Positions 1-9,478 of a DNA stretch of 64,000 nt are shown piece by piece. The first letter of the stretch is position 1; every line of letters starts with the position of its first letter. Source of the DNA: Ustulina deusta (taxonomy: Eukaryota > Ascomycota > Sordariomycetes > Xylariales > Xylariaceae); NCBI GenBank assembly GCA_023159155.1, contig JAJNNX010000028.1, positions 372,001 through 436,000 on the forward strand. Direction: 5' to 3'. Below the pieces are notes generated by a model. That model saw nothing but the letters and a program-made list of their open reading frames with translations. It was not told the origin of the DNA and made no database searches. A program made the position numbers and the translations under genes.

Positions 1-1786
1 TTAATTATTATATTAAAAGTAATATTTTATAGTTTATATTTATAAAGTTTTATAATAGTTTTATGCTTAAAAATCTTTATAACTATAATAATCTAACAAT
101 TATTTAATTTTAAACGTTTACTAAAAACATTACTTATAAAGCTACTAGTAGATCGGCTTTTTTTTTAAACGTTAAAAAAAACAATAATAAACTTACTAAC
201 AAAAATAGCTTTATTAATTAAGCTAATACTAAATATATCTATAATTTTATTATTCTAATTTTTAAAGCTAATTTATACTAGTTTAATAAGCAATATTTAA
301 ATATTAATATTATTACTTCTTATAATACCTAAGTTAATAAAATTAATAAAAAGCTATTTATATTTATAACTACTAAGATTATTTTTAAAATAATTACTAT
401 ACGTACTACTTAAGGTATATAAAATAATAAATGTAATATTATTATTATTAATCTAGTACATACTAAGCAACCCAGATTTATTAAACAATAAAATCTCGGC
501 TTAGTTATAATATTACAGGCTTATTATAGCTAGTTTACTATTAGCAATACTATTATATAAGCTAGATCTAGCCGCGCTAACCCTAGTAATAAATAGTTAG
601 TATATTACAAAAACTACTATTTAAACCGTGCTACTATTGCATTTTTTTTTAAAAAATATATAAAGATTAGAATACAAACTTTACTACTAAACTTACTATA
701 AGTTCTAGCCCAACTATAATAAATTAATTTATATTAATTACAATAGTAAATATTATATTTAATACTGCTTATGTTTTATTGCTTATTTTTTTAAAACTAT
801 AGTTAATACTACTATAGCTACTAAGCTTATTAGCTAGCTTAAATATATTAAAAAAAAATATATATTTATATCCTATTCCTACTAGACTAAAAAATATAAA
901 ACTATTAATAAGTTTAAAAGCTAGCCTAATAATACCGCCCTATATAAAAAAATACCCGCAAACACTATTAACTGAGCTAAGCTTAATAAAAATACTACAT
1001 ATTTTAAAGCAGTACTTTTTAAAAAAAAAAAAAAATTTGCAAGAATAAACAGTAAGCTAAAGAAAATAAGTCCGAATATATCAAAACTTCAATTACAAAG
1101 CTTTAGCCCAGTTACACTAATCAGAGTTTTATGCTAACATCTAATATAGCCAAACATAAAACCTATATGCCTAAGATTACTATAACAAACCTTTTATAGG
1201 AAAAATTCCTATTTATGGCTTAAGAAATTACTATTTATATTATTTAATAATAAATAAATACAAAAAAACAGTTTATTATTTTTTTATTTAATAGCTAGCA
1301 CATATTTTTATATAAAATATAGCAATATATTATTTTTATTAACCCTACCTAAAACGTAGCATATTAGTTTAATATAAATACTAATAAATAAAAATTAGTT
1401 GCTAAACATATTAAGATTATTAAATATATTTTTTATATAATATATTATAAAATAACCTATATAATACAAAACAAAATTTTAATATTTAATGCTTAAACTT
1501 TTATTATTTAACTTAGATTTATAACTATTAATAAAAATATAGTTTAGTATAACGTAGCTCTTATTAATAAAAACATAGCAACTATAATTAATAGCTACTT
1601 TAATATAACAAATAATATTATTAATTATAATTTAAATAACAAAATAAAAAACCTTAAAAATAATATATCTAATACAAATAAATTTAATAAATAAAACAAA
1701 AAATATTTAATAAATAAAACAAAAAATAATTATATATTACAAAAACATAATCTTAATTCAAAAAAAAGAATTGTTATATTATATAA

Positions 1787-1837
1787 CTAACGTAGGACAC
1801 AAGCTAATTGCCAATACAAATCAATTGCCAACTTTTT
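1787..1837 (+). repeat. Left terminal inverted repeat
   Basis: The 51-bp repeat starts CTAACGTAGGACAC and contains two copies of AATTGCCAA, a subterminal direct repeat that could be a transposase site. It matches the reverse complement of 3597-3647 at 46 of 51 positions; all five differences are transitions. Confidence 0.8.
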
Positions 1838-3596
1838 CGCACTTTCGTACGCTCTCTTTTTAATTACCATTTTTATAACTAACAATAATAGTACTTTTTT
1901 AGAACAAAGCAGACTTGCAGCTTGTATTAGAAACTCTTAATTGTAACAAAAAATTAATTATTAATTGTGTAGTATAAATTTATAATGTTTTTTATATAAC
2001 TTTTTGCAATTAGTGCACTAGCAAACAAACTTAATAAATATTTATTATATAACATTAAAAATTAACCGAACTTAAAAAAAATATTATTATATAATATATT
2101 ATAGATTTAGTTTTATAATTATTTTTGCTTCGGATAAATAATATTAAAAATATAACTAATTAACTGTTATATAAATATAATATACCTAAAGTTAGTATTA
2201 ATTAGGCTTTAAACTTTATATAATAATATTTTATATTTAAAATATATTTTAATTAAAAAATTAATTACTAGCAAATTTTTTGTAAAAATCCTATTATATA
2301 TAATAAATAGTTTAAGTTTATATAAAATATAATAATTAAATATAATATTTTAAAAAAAAATATTTATAACTTTAATAAAATAAATTTTATAATAAGCTAA
2401 ATCTTATCTAAAATAGTTATAATAATATCTAACTAATATAAACAACTAAGAGCTATTTAGCTAAATAATTATAAATAGTTAACTATTATTTAAAATATTA
2501 GTTTATATAGCTATATAGTTTTATTATATATTATTTTAGTAAATAAAACTTACTTTTTGTTCTAGTATATTAATAGCTAACTATTATATAACTAAAAAAT
2601 TATAGTTATAAAAAATAACTAAACAATAAATAAACAAAGTTTAAATTAAATTAATTATTTTAATTTATATATAGCTAGTTATATAAAAAGTATTTATTGC
2701 CTATTAATCTTTAATAGCTATAAAAGCTACTATTTAACTAATTTTAAACTATATTATAAAAACTATAATATTATTATTTTTTATATATTTGTTTATTTAT
2801 TATACTAATTTTAATTTTTTAATATTAGTTATTTTAGCTTATTAAAATGTTTATATATAAAAAAAATCAATAATTTAATATAAATATATATTATTTATAT
2901 TATTAAAAAAGATTTTTTTGTTATATTTTATAAAATATATAAAACTTTTATAATAAAATCTAATATTTAAAAAAGTTTTAAAAGTACTAGATTAGTACTA
3001 TATAATCTAAAACATATATTTTTTTAGCTTAAAGTCTAATTACTAACTAAAACATTTTTTAGATTATCTAATAAATTTTTAATTTTTTAATAATTAAAAA
3101 CTTTATATAATATAACTAATATATAATTATAAACTAAATATATTAAAAATAAAGTTATATAATATTAAAATAGCTTGCTAAATATTATTTTAAATATTAT
3201 TAATTATATTATAAAAAATATAACGCTGGTTATATATAAAATTATATTATTAAAAAAAAAATTGCTAAACTTTATATAACAAATAAAATGCTTAGCTAAT
3301 ATTGCTATATAAAATAAAATATATATATAAAAAGTTATTTATTATATAAAAAAAACAAGATTTTAAAATTAAACGGGCTATTAAAAAACAAATAATAAAA
3401 AAAGTGCAGCAAAGTAATTATTGTATAAAAAGAAGTATATCGCGCGTATAATAATATAGAACATGTAGCAAGCCCGGGCATAACTCGCGTACTTATTAAA
3501 ATACTATAAAAATATCTAGCAACAATATTTCTAATTAGATCTAATTGATTTTTTGTGTTATAGTTGAATTATTTGACTTATATATATAAAAATACA

Positions 3597-3647
3597 AAAA
3601 AGTTGGCAATTAACTTGTGTTAGCAATTAGCTTGTGTCCTATGTTAG
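3597..3647 (-). repeat. Right terminal inverted repeat
   Basis: Read on the minus strand it starts CTAACATAGGACAC and pairs with 1787-1837. The C/T and A/G differences run in both directions between the two copies, which indicates each was mutated separately after insertion. Confidence 0.8.
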
Positions 3648-3701
3648 ATTAGTATTATATAACTTAGCCCTACTTATTTTATATTATAGCTTAACTTTTG
3701 C

Positions 3702-3937
3702 CTACAGAAATTAAAACAAAAATCTTTTCTTTTAGTAAGTCATATCTAGGTTCTGTTTAGATTGTTTTTTTTTGTGTGATACGTGGCCAGCACGTACTAC
3801 ACGCTACAATACACTGATTCTACAGAAGTCAGGACAGAGATCTCTTCCTTTAGCAAGTCACATCCAGGTTCTGTTCAGATTGTTCTTTTTCGTGTGATAC
3901 GTGGCCAGCACGTACTACACGCTACAATACACTGATT
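3702..3937 (+). repeat. 118-bp tandem duplication with one RIP-mutated copy
   Basis: Unit 1 is 3702-3819 and unit 2 is 3820-3937. They abut with no indel. About 14 differences lie in the first 75 bp, all transitions, and in every case unit 1 has T or A where unit 2 has C or G. The last 40 or so bases, including GTGATACGTGGCCAGCACGT, are identical. Unit 1 touches the A+T block; unit 2 faces normal DNA. Confidence 0.9.
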
Positions 3938-5411
3938 GCAGCCCATTACAAGACCCAACTACCAACTATTAGCAGCAGCGGTCCCGCCACCTAACTTTTC
4001 AAGAGAACCCGTCCGCCGTACCGTTTTCATGTATTTCCCGCAGGTCGACTGCACTTTCTAGGCCTTATAAGTCGTGCGTCGCATTTTCAGTCGTTGTGCC
4101 CCCCGCTAATTCGTATGCTAAGCAGCCTTAGCATAGAGGAGGTTTGGTGCCTACCTACTGCATCAAATTGAAGCGAAATTCATTAAGGATTGTTTCCCGC
4201 CCCTTATATGGATATCGATCCATACACTAGACTAGTATAGTCTTTTCCGAGAATATTAATACTAAGCAACGCTTTATCCGTTCATATAGACGAGGTTTCA
4301 GGTAAGCTAATGCACAACACCGAACCTTATTCCCTGTGAGGAGGTCGTTGGATCGCAACATATAAAAAGTCAAGAGCGCGGTTGTAACACGGCCGACCAT
4401 CCATCCCAACTACTAGGGGCGTGCAAATCTGCTATATGGCCTTATTTATCTATCTAGCTAATAGTGCTGCAGTAACAATAGGGTTGCAACCGGGCAACTA
4501 GCTGGCTTATCGAACACCGGTCAATACCTACTCATTTCCCTACCTACCTATCTAACAGTCTAATTTCTATATTATTGCTTTCCCGACTATGCACTCGCCC
4601 CATCGGATAGTCCTCAGCCCAATATCAATCCACCTCATCCCCCCAGGAAATCCCTTTCCCTTTCCCTTTTCTCCCAGCCCGTATTGAGAACTACGAGAAC
4701 CTCAAGGCAGGGGCCAGACCGCAGGGACTCCAAGCTTTAACTGACAGTTGTATAAGCAGGTGGTAACATGGTATATGGTAGTCCAACAAGACAGTAGGTA
4801 GCCCTCGTCTTACTACTTACAGATATATATGTATATATATCTTTATTTACAACCAGAGAGCAACCCCTCATCTTCGAACCATGCGTTGCCCGCACGTGGC
4901 AGCGTACAACAATAACATATATGATCATCTCGATCTCTCAGGCCCAATCTCATTCCAACGGGGAAATCGAGAGTCGGTACGATTCACAAGTAACTTAGTC
5001 GTGCACAAGTAAGGAAGTAGTGTGGGCAACTCCCATATCACCGTCATGGTAGCGAAACATAGACTATTGAGATTATCCTAATACAAGGATATCATCGTCT
5101 TAATTAGGAAGATTTCGTCAGTCTATCAGCACATGATTCCAGGAAGAGCCATCCTATATAATTTCCCTCCTTTCCCTTTCCAGCATTAAAGTAAAGGTAT
5201 CATCGCAAAGAAGTTCCGCAGGAAATCCTGTACGCGCCATTCTCCCCACTTTTGAAAACCAGATTCGCTTCGCTGTAACCCAGTACAGAGGCTGTTAAGA
5301 GATTATCCCGATCCAAAAATTGACAGACGCGGCCCCCCCAAAGCAGCGCTCGCTTGTCATGTAGCAAAAAAAAAAGAAAAAAAAGGAAGTAAAAGAAAAG
5401 AAACACGCCGT
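3938..5411. other. Region downstream of frq
   Basis: Base composition is normal here and ORFs are at most about 70 codons with no recognisable product. The part nearest 5411 must hold the frq 3' UTR (frq is read leftward). A pyrimidine-rich run lies near 4650-4680. In Neurospora the antisense transcript qrf starts beyond the frq 3' end, so its counterpart would start here and run rightward. Confidence 0.6.
4923..4935 (+). promoter_or_regulatory. Candidate light-response element for antisense frq transcript
   Basis: GATC at 4923-4926 and CGATC at 4931-4935 form a closely spaced pair resembling the two imperfect repeats (GATNC and CGATN) described for White Collar complex sites. It lies about 480 bp beyond the frq stop codon, where a qrf promoter is expected. 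Short motif; could be chance. Confidence 0.25.
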
Positions 5412-8396
5412 TTACGCGTCTTCCATGGAACTGTAATAGCCGCTACCTGCACCGCCAGCAGTAGCGGCTGAGCTCCCAGTGGTAACGTTTGACACAGGCA
5501 GTTCCGAAGGCCCATGCCCACGTTCGATTCCGGACGTCCTTCTTATTTTTCTGGGGGACTTGTTTCTACTCAAGTCAAAACCTGGACTACTATCTGAATA
5601 GTCGTCTTCCTCATCATTTCCAGAGAGATTTCCATCGTCGGAGCCTGGACTACCTTCAAGCATAGGCCGTTTGCTTAGGATGCTCCTCTCCGAAGATACG
5701 GAGTTGTCCTCACCTACACTGGCACCATAGTCTTCAGATTCCGAGTCGCCCGAAGGGAAATAGAAGGCTGGCGGTGGTAGTGGCACGGGTAGTAAGTGAT
5801 GGACCTTACCAGTGATATATTTGATTTTAATCGTCAACATCTCGCGAGCGGAAGCGGTCCTTTTCATGGGCGACTTAGTCGACATTGAAGCCACTTTCCC
5901 AGCAATTGAATCTGCGGTTCCTCGTGAAACAATAGTGTCGTGACTAAGACGATCCACGAGTCTCGATTGCGCCGCTGGCGACGCATTATCATCATCGGAA
6001 CTGATATCATTGTCATTGTTGCAGTTGTCGTCGTGAACTGTAGCCTTTTTGGGACGTTGAGTAGACACAACGACCACAAAGTGATCATCTGGACATATCC
6101 TGCCAAGACCACTTGCCTCGAGGTTAATTAATCGGGATTGCTGACTGGATTCTGACCAAGGGAAATTCGCTTCAATGCAATTGTCCGTCTCACCAGGTGT
6201 CGTGTCTGCTGCATTCGTACTCTCCGAATCCGTCAAAGCGGAATACAACTTGGGGTCGCTGAGTGGTTTCAGAGGAATCGAAGATCCTGATGGGGATCGA
6301 TTGACGCAAGGGCGGTGCACAAGATGGAGTTGAACAGGGTCTTGCATAAGTTGATCCTGCTGATCATCCAATGACGTCATATCATATGTGTCGGGGGACA
6401 CTTCACCATAATCGCCAGAGAGATCTGTACAGAAAGGCGCCCCGCTGTAGTAGATTATGGCACCATCGCGTCGACGCTTGCGCTGGGACTGGCCAGGCGA
6501 GAGACCACTCTGGTCCCACTTCGAATGCAGCCCGGGGTTGCTGCCAACAGATTGCCCGTTTGAAGAGCTATCCTCTACAATCGATGTCTGTCCGTCAAGC
6601 AGAGAGGTCGAGTGATGCACGAACAAGGGCTTGTAGTGGAAGTCCTGGGAAGAGTTGGAATGCTGGGCACCAAGATTGAATTTGGACCCCTTCTTTTTCT
6701 TTCGTTGATGCTCGTTCGACCCATCCGAATCGTCTCCTGAGCGGTCGGTCTGGGATTTGCTGCCACTGTCGCTTGTGAACCTGGTGCCTTCATCCCCGCC
6801 GCGCCATCGGATCTTTCGGCCGTCTAGGGATAACTGAAATTTGGTGCTCTTTTCCGACACGGCACTACGGATAAAGTCGGGGGTGACATTGAGGATGTGG
6901 AGCTGTGCCAAGTTGCCAAGGAGATTAAGATACACCCAGCCTTCCGCGTCTGGCGATACGTCTCTGGCTGAAAAGTAGGGTTTGGACTCCGGTCCAACGA
7001 TGCCTAGATGACGTATGTACTCCATGTTATCCGCAGGGACCTGCCTTCGATCAGGGTCCAAATCGCGTGGACGGGTGGGCCGCTGTTCTGATGGCTCTAG
7101 GATGTCCTGCGGTGATGTGTTTTTACCGTCTTTGGCGCTTCTCCTACCGCTTCCGCTTCCACTACCTAGCCCACTGCCGCTGCCGCTGTCTTTGTCATTG
7201 TCACGGGAGTTAGATTGATCGGCGTTTGAATGCGATTGTGACTGGGTCCGTGTGTTCGATACCGAAGCCGCGACGCTTGAGTGGCTTGTCTTTTTGCTCG
7301 TATCTCCCGCTCGGATGATAGCTTCTCGGGCCGCTTCTTTAGCCAGGGGGATTTTGGTACCGGTGCGTTCCATTTCGATGTCTTCCGCTACTGGCTGGAC
7401 TATCGGACGACCCATTTTCCCCGTAAAGAGGTGTTCCAGCCGTTTGACAACAAGCTTCTTCTTTTCATGTTCCGTCATTTTAGCTGGTCTCGGCCACAGT
7501 CCTTCGGGAATGTCTCGCAGATAGTCCTGAATATTCTGATTCGATCGTAACCGGGCGGCTCTAGCCTGTCCGGCAGGTGGGTGAGAAGAGGAGCTAGGGC
7601 CCGTCCCCATAGAAGCATAGGCCGAGTCAACGGGTCTCGAGTTAGAGCCCGAGGTAGACGAGGCGTGTTTGGAGGCAGATGAGTTGCCTTCCTTGGATTT
7701 GCCTGACGCCTTTTTCCGGCTCGTCGAGGCCTCAGTGCTCGACCGCTCGAGCTTTGTCGTGAAGTCTCGGAGCGTAGCTTCAAGTTCCCTCTTTTTCTTG
7801 CTGGGTAGACCATGTACTTTGACCTCGAAGAGCTTGTCATTGCGCAAGGAATTTGGACCCATCTGCTTGAACTTCCTCAATTCTTCTCTCAGACGCTTAT
7901 TTTCAATAGTTAGATCATCAATCACACTCCGATAATCATCAGCACTACTACTTTTCGCTACGCTCGGTCGAAAGGAAGGCCCGCGACTCTGAACCTGCCC
8001 GTACACCGGAAGTTGTGGTACAATATCTTGAGCCTCCTCATTCGATGAATCCGTTTCTTTTTGGAAGAATGGCGGATCGACGTCCATACCGCCGGGGTCA
8101 AGAGTGCCCTTGGCATTCTGGTTGGACTGTTCGAACCATTGTCTCGGATCGCTCCATCGTGTCTCCTGACTTTCCTCTGACGAATTCCTCCTCGGTGGCC
8201 TCATCTCGGCCTTGACCGAACTCGAGTGTGCATTCGGAACGGTAGGTGGGGGATGTTGTCTCGAGGCATCCCGGGCAAGGCGATGATGCCGCAAGGTAAC
8301 AGATTTCTCGGGCGATGTTCTCCTCGGATTCGTATAAGTGATGTTGGGGGTAGGTGGCAGATTGATACCCGCCTGCGTGTTCTTGGGGTCTGCCAT
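5412..8396 (-). CDS. frq: Frequency clock protein FRQ
   Basis: FRQ is the negative element of the fungal circadian oscillator. It dimerises, binds FRH helicase and casein kinase 1, and inhibits the White Collar complex. The 994-aa single-exon frame is close to Neurospora FRQ (989 aa). Visible landmarks: N-terminal RRTSPEKSVTLRHHRLARD (residues 26-44); MDVDPPFFQKETDSSNE (104-120); coiled coil 155-178 (DDLTIENKRLREELRKF); basic NLS-like SKKKRE (199-204); VVKRLEHLFTGK (316-327) at the first casein kinase contact and WVYLNLLGNLAQLHILNV (487-504) at the second; Gly-Ser tract 404-417; KFQLSLDGRKIRWRGG (519-534) next to a Ser/Asp-rich PEST-like region; basic stretches 565-569 and 639-643; DDHFVVVVSTQR (770-781) in the expected FRH-contact region; acidic Ser-rich tail 915-945. 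Start chosen by homology of the extreme N terminus. Isoform choice is discussed at 8085-8087 and 8373-8547. Domain roles are from Neurospora. Confidence 0.97.
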   Translation of the reverse strand: MADPKNTQAGINLPPTPNITYTNPRRTSPEKSVTLRHHRLARDASRQHPPPTVPNAHSSSVKAEMRPPRRNSSEESQETRWSDPRQWFEQSNQNAKGTLDPGGMDVDPPFFQKETDSSNEEAQDIVPQLPVYGQVQSRGPSFRPSVAKSSSADDYRSVIDDLTIENKRLREELRKFKQMGPNSLRNDKLFEVKVHGLPSKKKRELEATLRDFTTKLERSSTEASTSRKKASGKSKEGNSSASKHASSTSGSNSRPVDSAYASMGTGPSSSSHPPAGQARAARLRSNQNIQDYLRDIPEGLWPRPAKMTEHEKKKLVVKRLEHLFTGKMGRPIVQPVAEDIEMERTGTKIPLAKEAAREAIIRAGDTSKKTSHSSVAASVSNTRTQSQSHSNADQSNSRDNDKDSGSGSGLGSGSGSGRRSAKDGKNTSPQDILEPSEQRPTRPRDLDPDRRQVPADNMEYIRHLGIVGPESKPYFSARDVSPDAEGWVYLNLLGNLAQLHILNVTPDFIRSAVSEKSTKFQLSLDGRKIRWRGGDEGTRFTSDSGSKSQTDRSGDDSDGSNEHQRKKKKGSKFNLGAQHSNSSQDFHYKPLFVHHSTSLLDGQTSIVEDSSSNGQSVGSNPGLHSKWDQSGLSPGQSQRKRRRDGAIIYYSGAPFCTDLSGDYGEVSPDTYDMTSLDDQQDQLMQDPVQLHLVHRPCVNRSPSGSSIPLKPLSDPKLYSALTDSESTNAADTTPGETDNCIEANFPWSESSQQSRLINLEASGLGRICPDDHFVVVVSTQRPKKATVHDDNCNNDNDISSDDDNASPAAQSRLVDRLSHDTIVSRGTADSIAGKVASMSTKSPMKRTASAREMLTIKIKYITGKVHHLLPVPLPPPAFYFPSGDSESEDYGASVGEDNSVSSERSILSKRPMLEGSPGSDDGNLSGNDEEDDYSDSSPGFDLSRNKSPRKIRRTSGIERGHGPSELPVSNVTTGSSAATAGGAGSGYYSSMEDA
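8085..8087 (-). promoter_or_regulatory. Candidate internal start codon for short FRQ
   Basis: ATG codon 104 precedes DVDPPFFQKE. Neurospora makes long FRQ and a short form starting at codon 100, so Met104 is the likely counterpart. The 103 residues before it are Ser/Pro/basic-rich, like the optional N terminus there. Inferred by position only. Confidence 0.45.
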
Positions 8397-8547
8397 GGTT
8401 GATGAATGTTTTTACATGAATTCAGAATTCAGGGGTGGCCAACAATTCTTTCAAACGAACATCATGGTTTATGGTCAAGGACGACACGATATCACCCAAA
8501 GAGCCGCGGACCGATATCTTAGCCGACCTATAAGTCGAGTCAATTAC
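8373..8547 (-). other. Candidate alternative intron covering the first frq AUG
   Basis: On the minus strand a donor AAG/GTAATTG begins at 8547 and an acceptor AACACGCAG/GCG ends at 8373, giving a 175-nt intron that would remove the ATG at 8396-8394. In Neurospora, temperature-sensitive splicing of a 5' intron holding the long-form AUG sets the ratio of long to short FRQ. Splicing this one would leave Met66 (8201) or Met104 as first in-frame starts. Both sites are usable but not strong; no transcript evidence. Confidence 0.4.
8488..8518. promoter_or_regulatory. Paired CGATATC motifs upstream of frq
   Basis: CGATATC occurs at 8488-8494 and again at 8512-8518, with GCCGCGG between. CGAT-containing pairs are the core of the Neurospora frq light and clock boxes, but here they lie only about 100 bp from the start codon and inside the candidate intron, so a role is doubtful. 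Confidence 0.2.
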
Positions 8548-9409
8548 CTTGTTCGAGGGGGAGTGTGGTAATATGGATTGGGGTTGGGGGCATAGCATTA
8601 GGTAGAGTAGCATAGATGGTAGGTATAAGCTAGCCTAGAAGCCGCGATGGTTATAAAGCCGAACCGAAGGGTGGGAACGACGAGCTAGGTCATCTTATGG
8701 CTTAGGATGAAGGTTGGAGCACTTGCTCAGGAAAGGGTGCAACGACATCTTCGACGTGGCATGACGAAAGAAGTCCAAAGAAGGGGGGAGATTCAAGACG
8801 AATTGCGACGTCATATGTCATACGTACAAGAGCTAGGATAGGTATGCTTAACGACGGTGAGTTTTGCCTATTATTATCAACTGTCTCACACGACTCACGC
8901 CCCAAGCACAGATATGTTGTTATGCTATAAGCGGTGGAAGGAATGAGTGCAAGGAAATCAAGCGCTCGAAGGAGAGAACTAAAAAAAGAAAAGCGAAGAA
9001 AAGCAAAAAGGGTGTTCTCAAGATCGGATCCAGGTCATGGGCGTCCCTGCAATGGACAATAACACATGAAGGGACAAGGCCTTGGGACTAAGATGGAGGA
9101 TGTACGGAGCGACAGGGGCCGGTCGAGACCACGGGATGTGTTGCCAAGCATAAGTCACTGCAAAGGGCAGAGCACAAGGGAAAGAAACCGAGAGATGGGG
9201 GGGGATGGACAGAAGACGGGGACGCGGGGGCACCAAGATGGGCCACTGATAAAACACCACAAGAGAGGGCTTTGGCTGGCAGCATACAATGGACAGCGGG
9301 TGCTGCGTTGAGGGCGGTATGGCGGTATGGGATGGGGGCAGGTACCGCGGGTGGTCAAATGGGCGACGAGGATGATGGAGGTCGGAAGGCTCAGCATCGA
9401 GATGCTGTG

Positions 9410-9478
9410 CTCGATCCCGATGGCTCGATCCATATAGCTCGAGCCATGTCGTGTGGAGAGTGTGCTCTCGGGATCGAG
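9410..9478. promoter_or_regulatory. GATCG-rich cluster, candidate frq light-response element
   Basis: Within 70 bp: GATCC-CGAT at 9413-9421, CGATCC at 9426-9431, and TCGGGATCGAG at 9468-9478, the exact reverse complement of CTCGATCCCGA at 9410-9420 (11-bp inverted repeat). The published frq LRE consensus is two imperfect repeats, GATNC and CGATN, which 9413-9421 matches. The cluster is 1.0 kb upstream of the frq ATG, where a proximal LRE near the transcription start would be expected given a long leader. Confidence 0.45.

Larger units (their letters stand above)
1787..3647. mobile_element. Degenerate TIR DNA transposon (about 1.86 kb)
   Basis: Two 51-bp inverted repeats bound a 1,861-bp unit. 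The length and TIR size fit Tc1/mariner-Fot1/pogo type elements of filamentous fungi. TA dinucleotides lie inside the outermost TIR bases on both sides, but I cannot fix the exact ends or the target duplication. The interior has no surviving transposase frame; it is all A+T-rich with stops in every frame, as expected after RIP. Family assignment is by size and TIR length only. Confidence 0.7.
1..3700. repeat. A+T-rich RIP-type block (left)
   Basis: The stretch is overwhelmingly A and T, has no ORF of note on either strand, and is full of TA steps and A or T runs. This is the usual look of fungal repeats destroyed by repeat-induced point mutation (C to T on either strand). Support beyond composition: the inverted repeats at 1787-1837 and 3597-3647 differ only by transitions, and the adjoining duplication at 3702-3937 shows one-way change toward A/T. 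No protein remnant can be recognised in 1-1786. Such blocks are generally H3K9-methylated heterochromatin in this group (known for Neurospora, inferred here). Confidence 0.9.
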
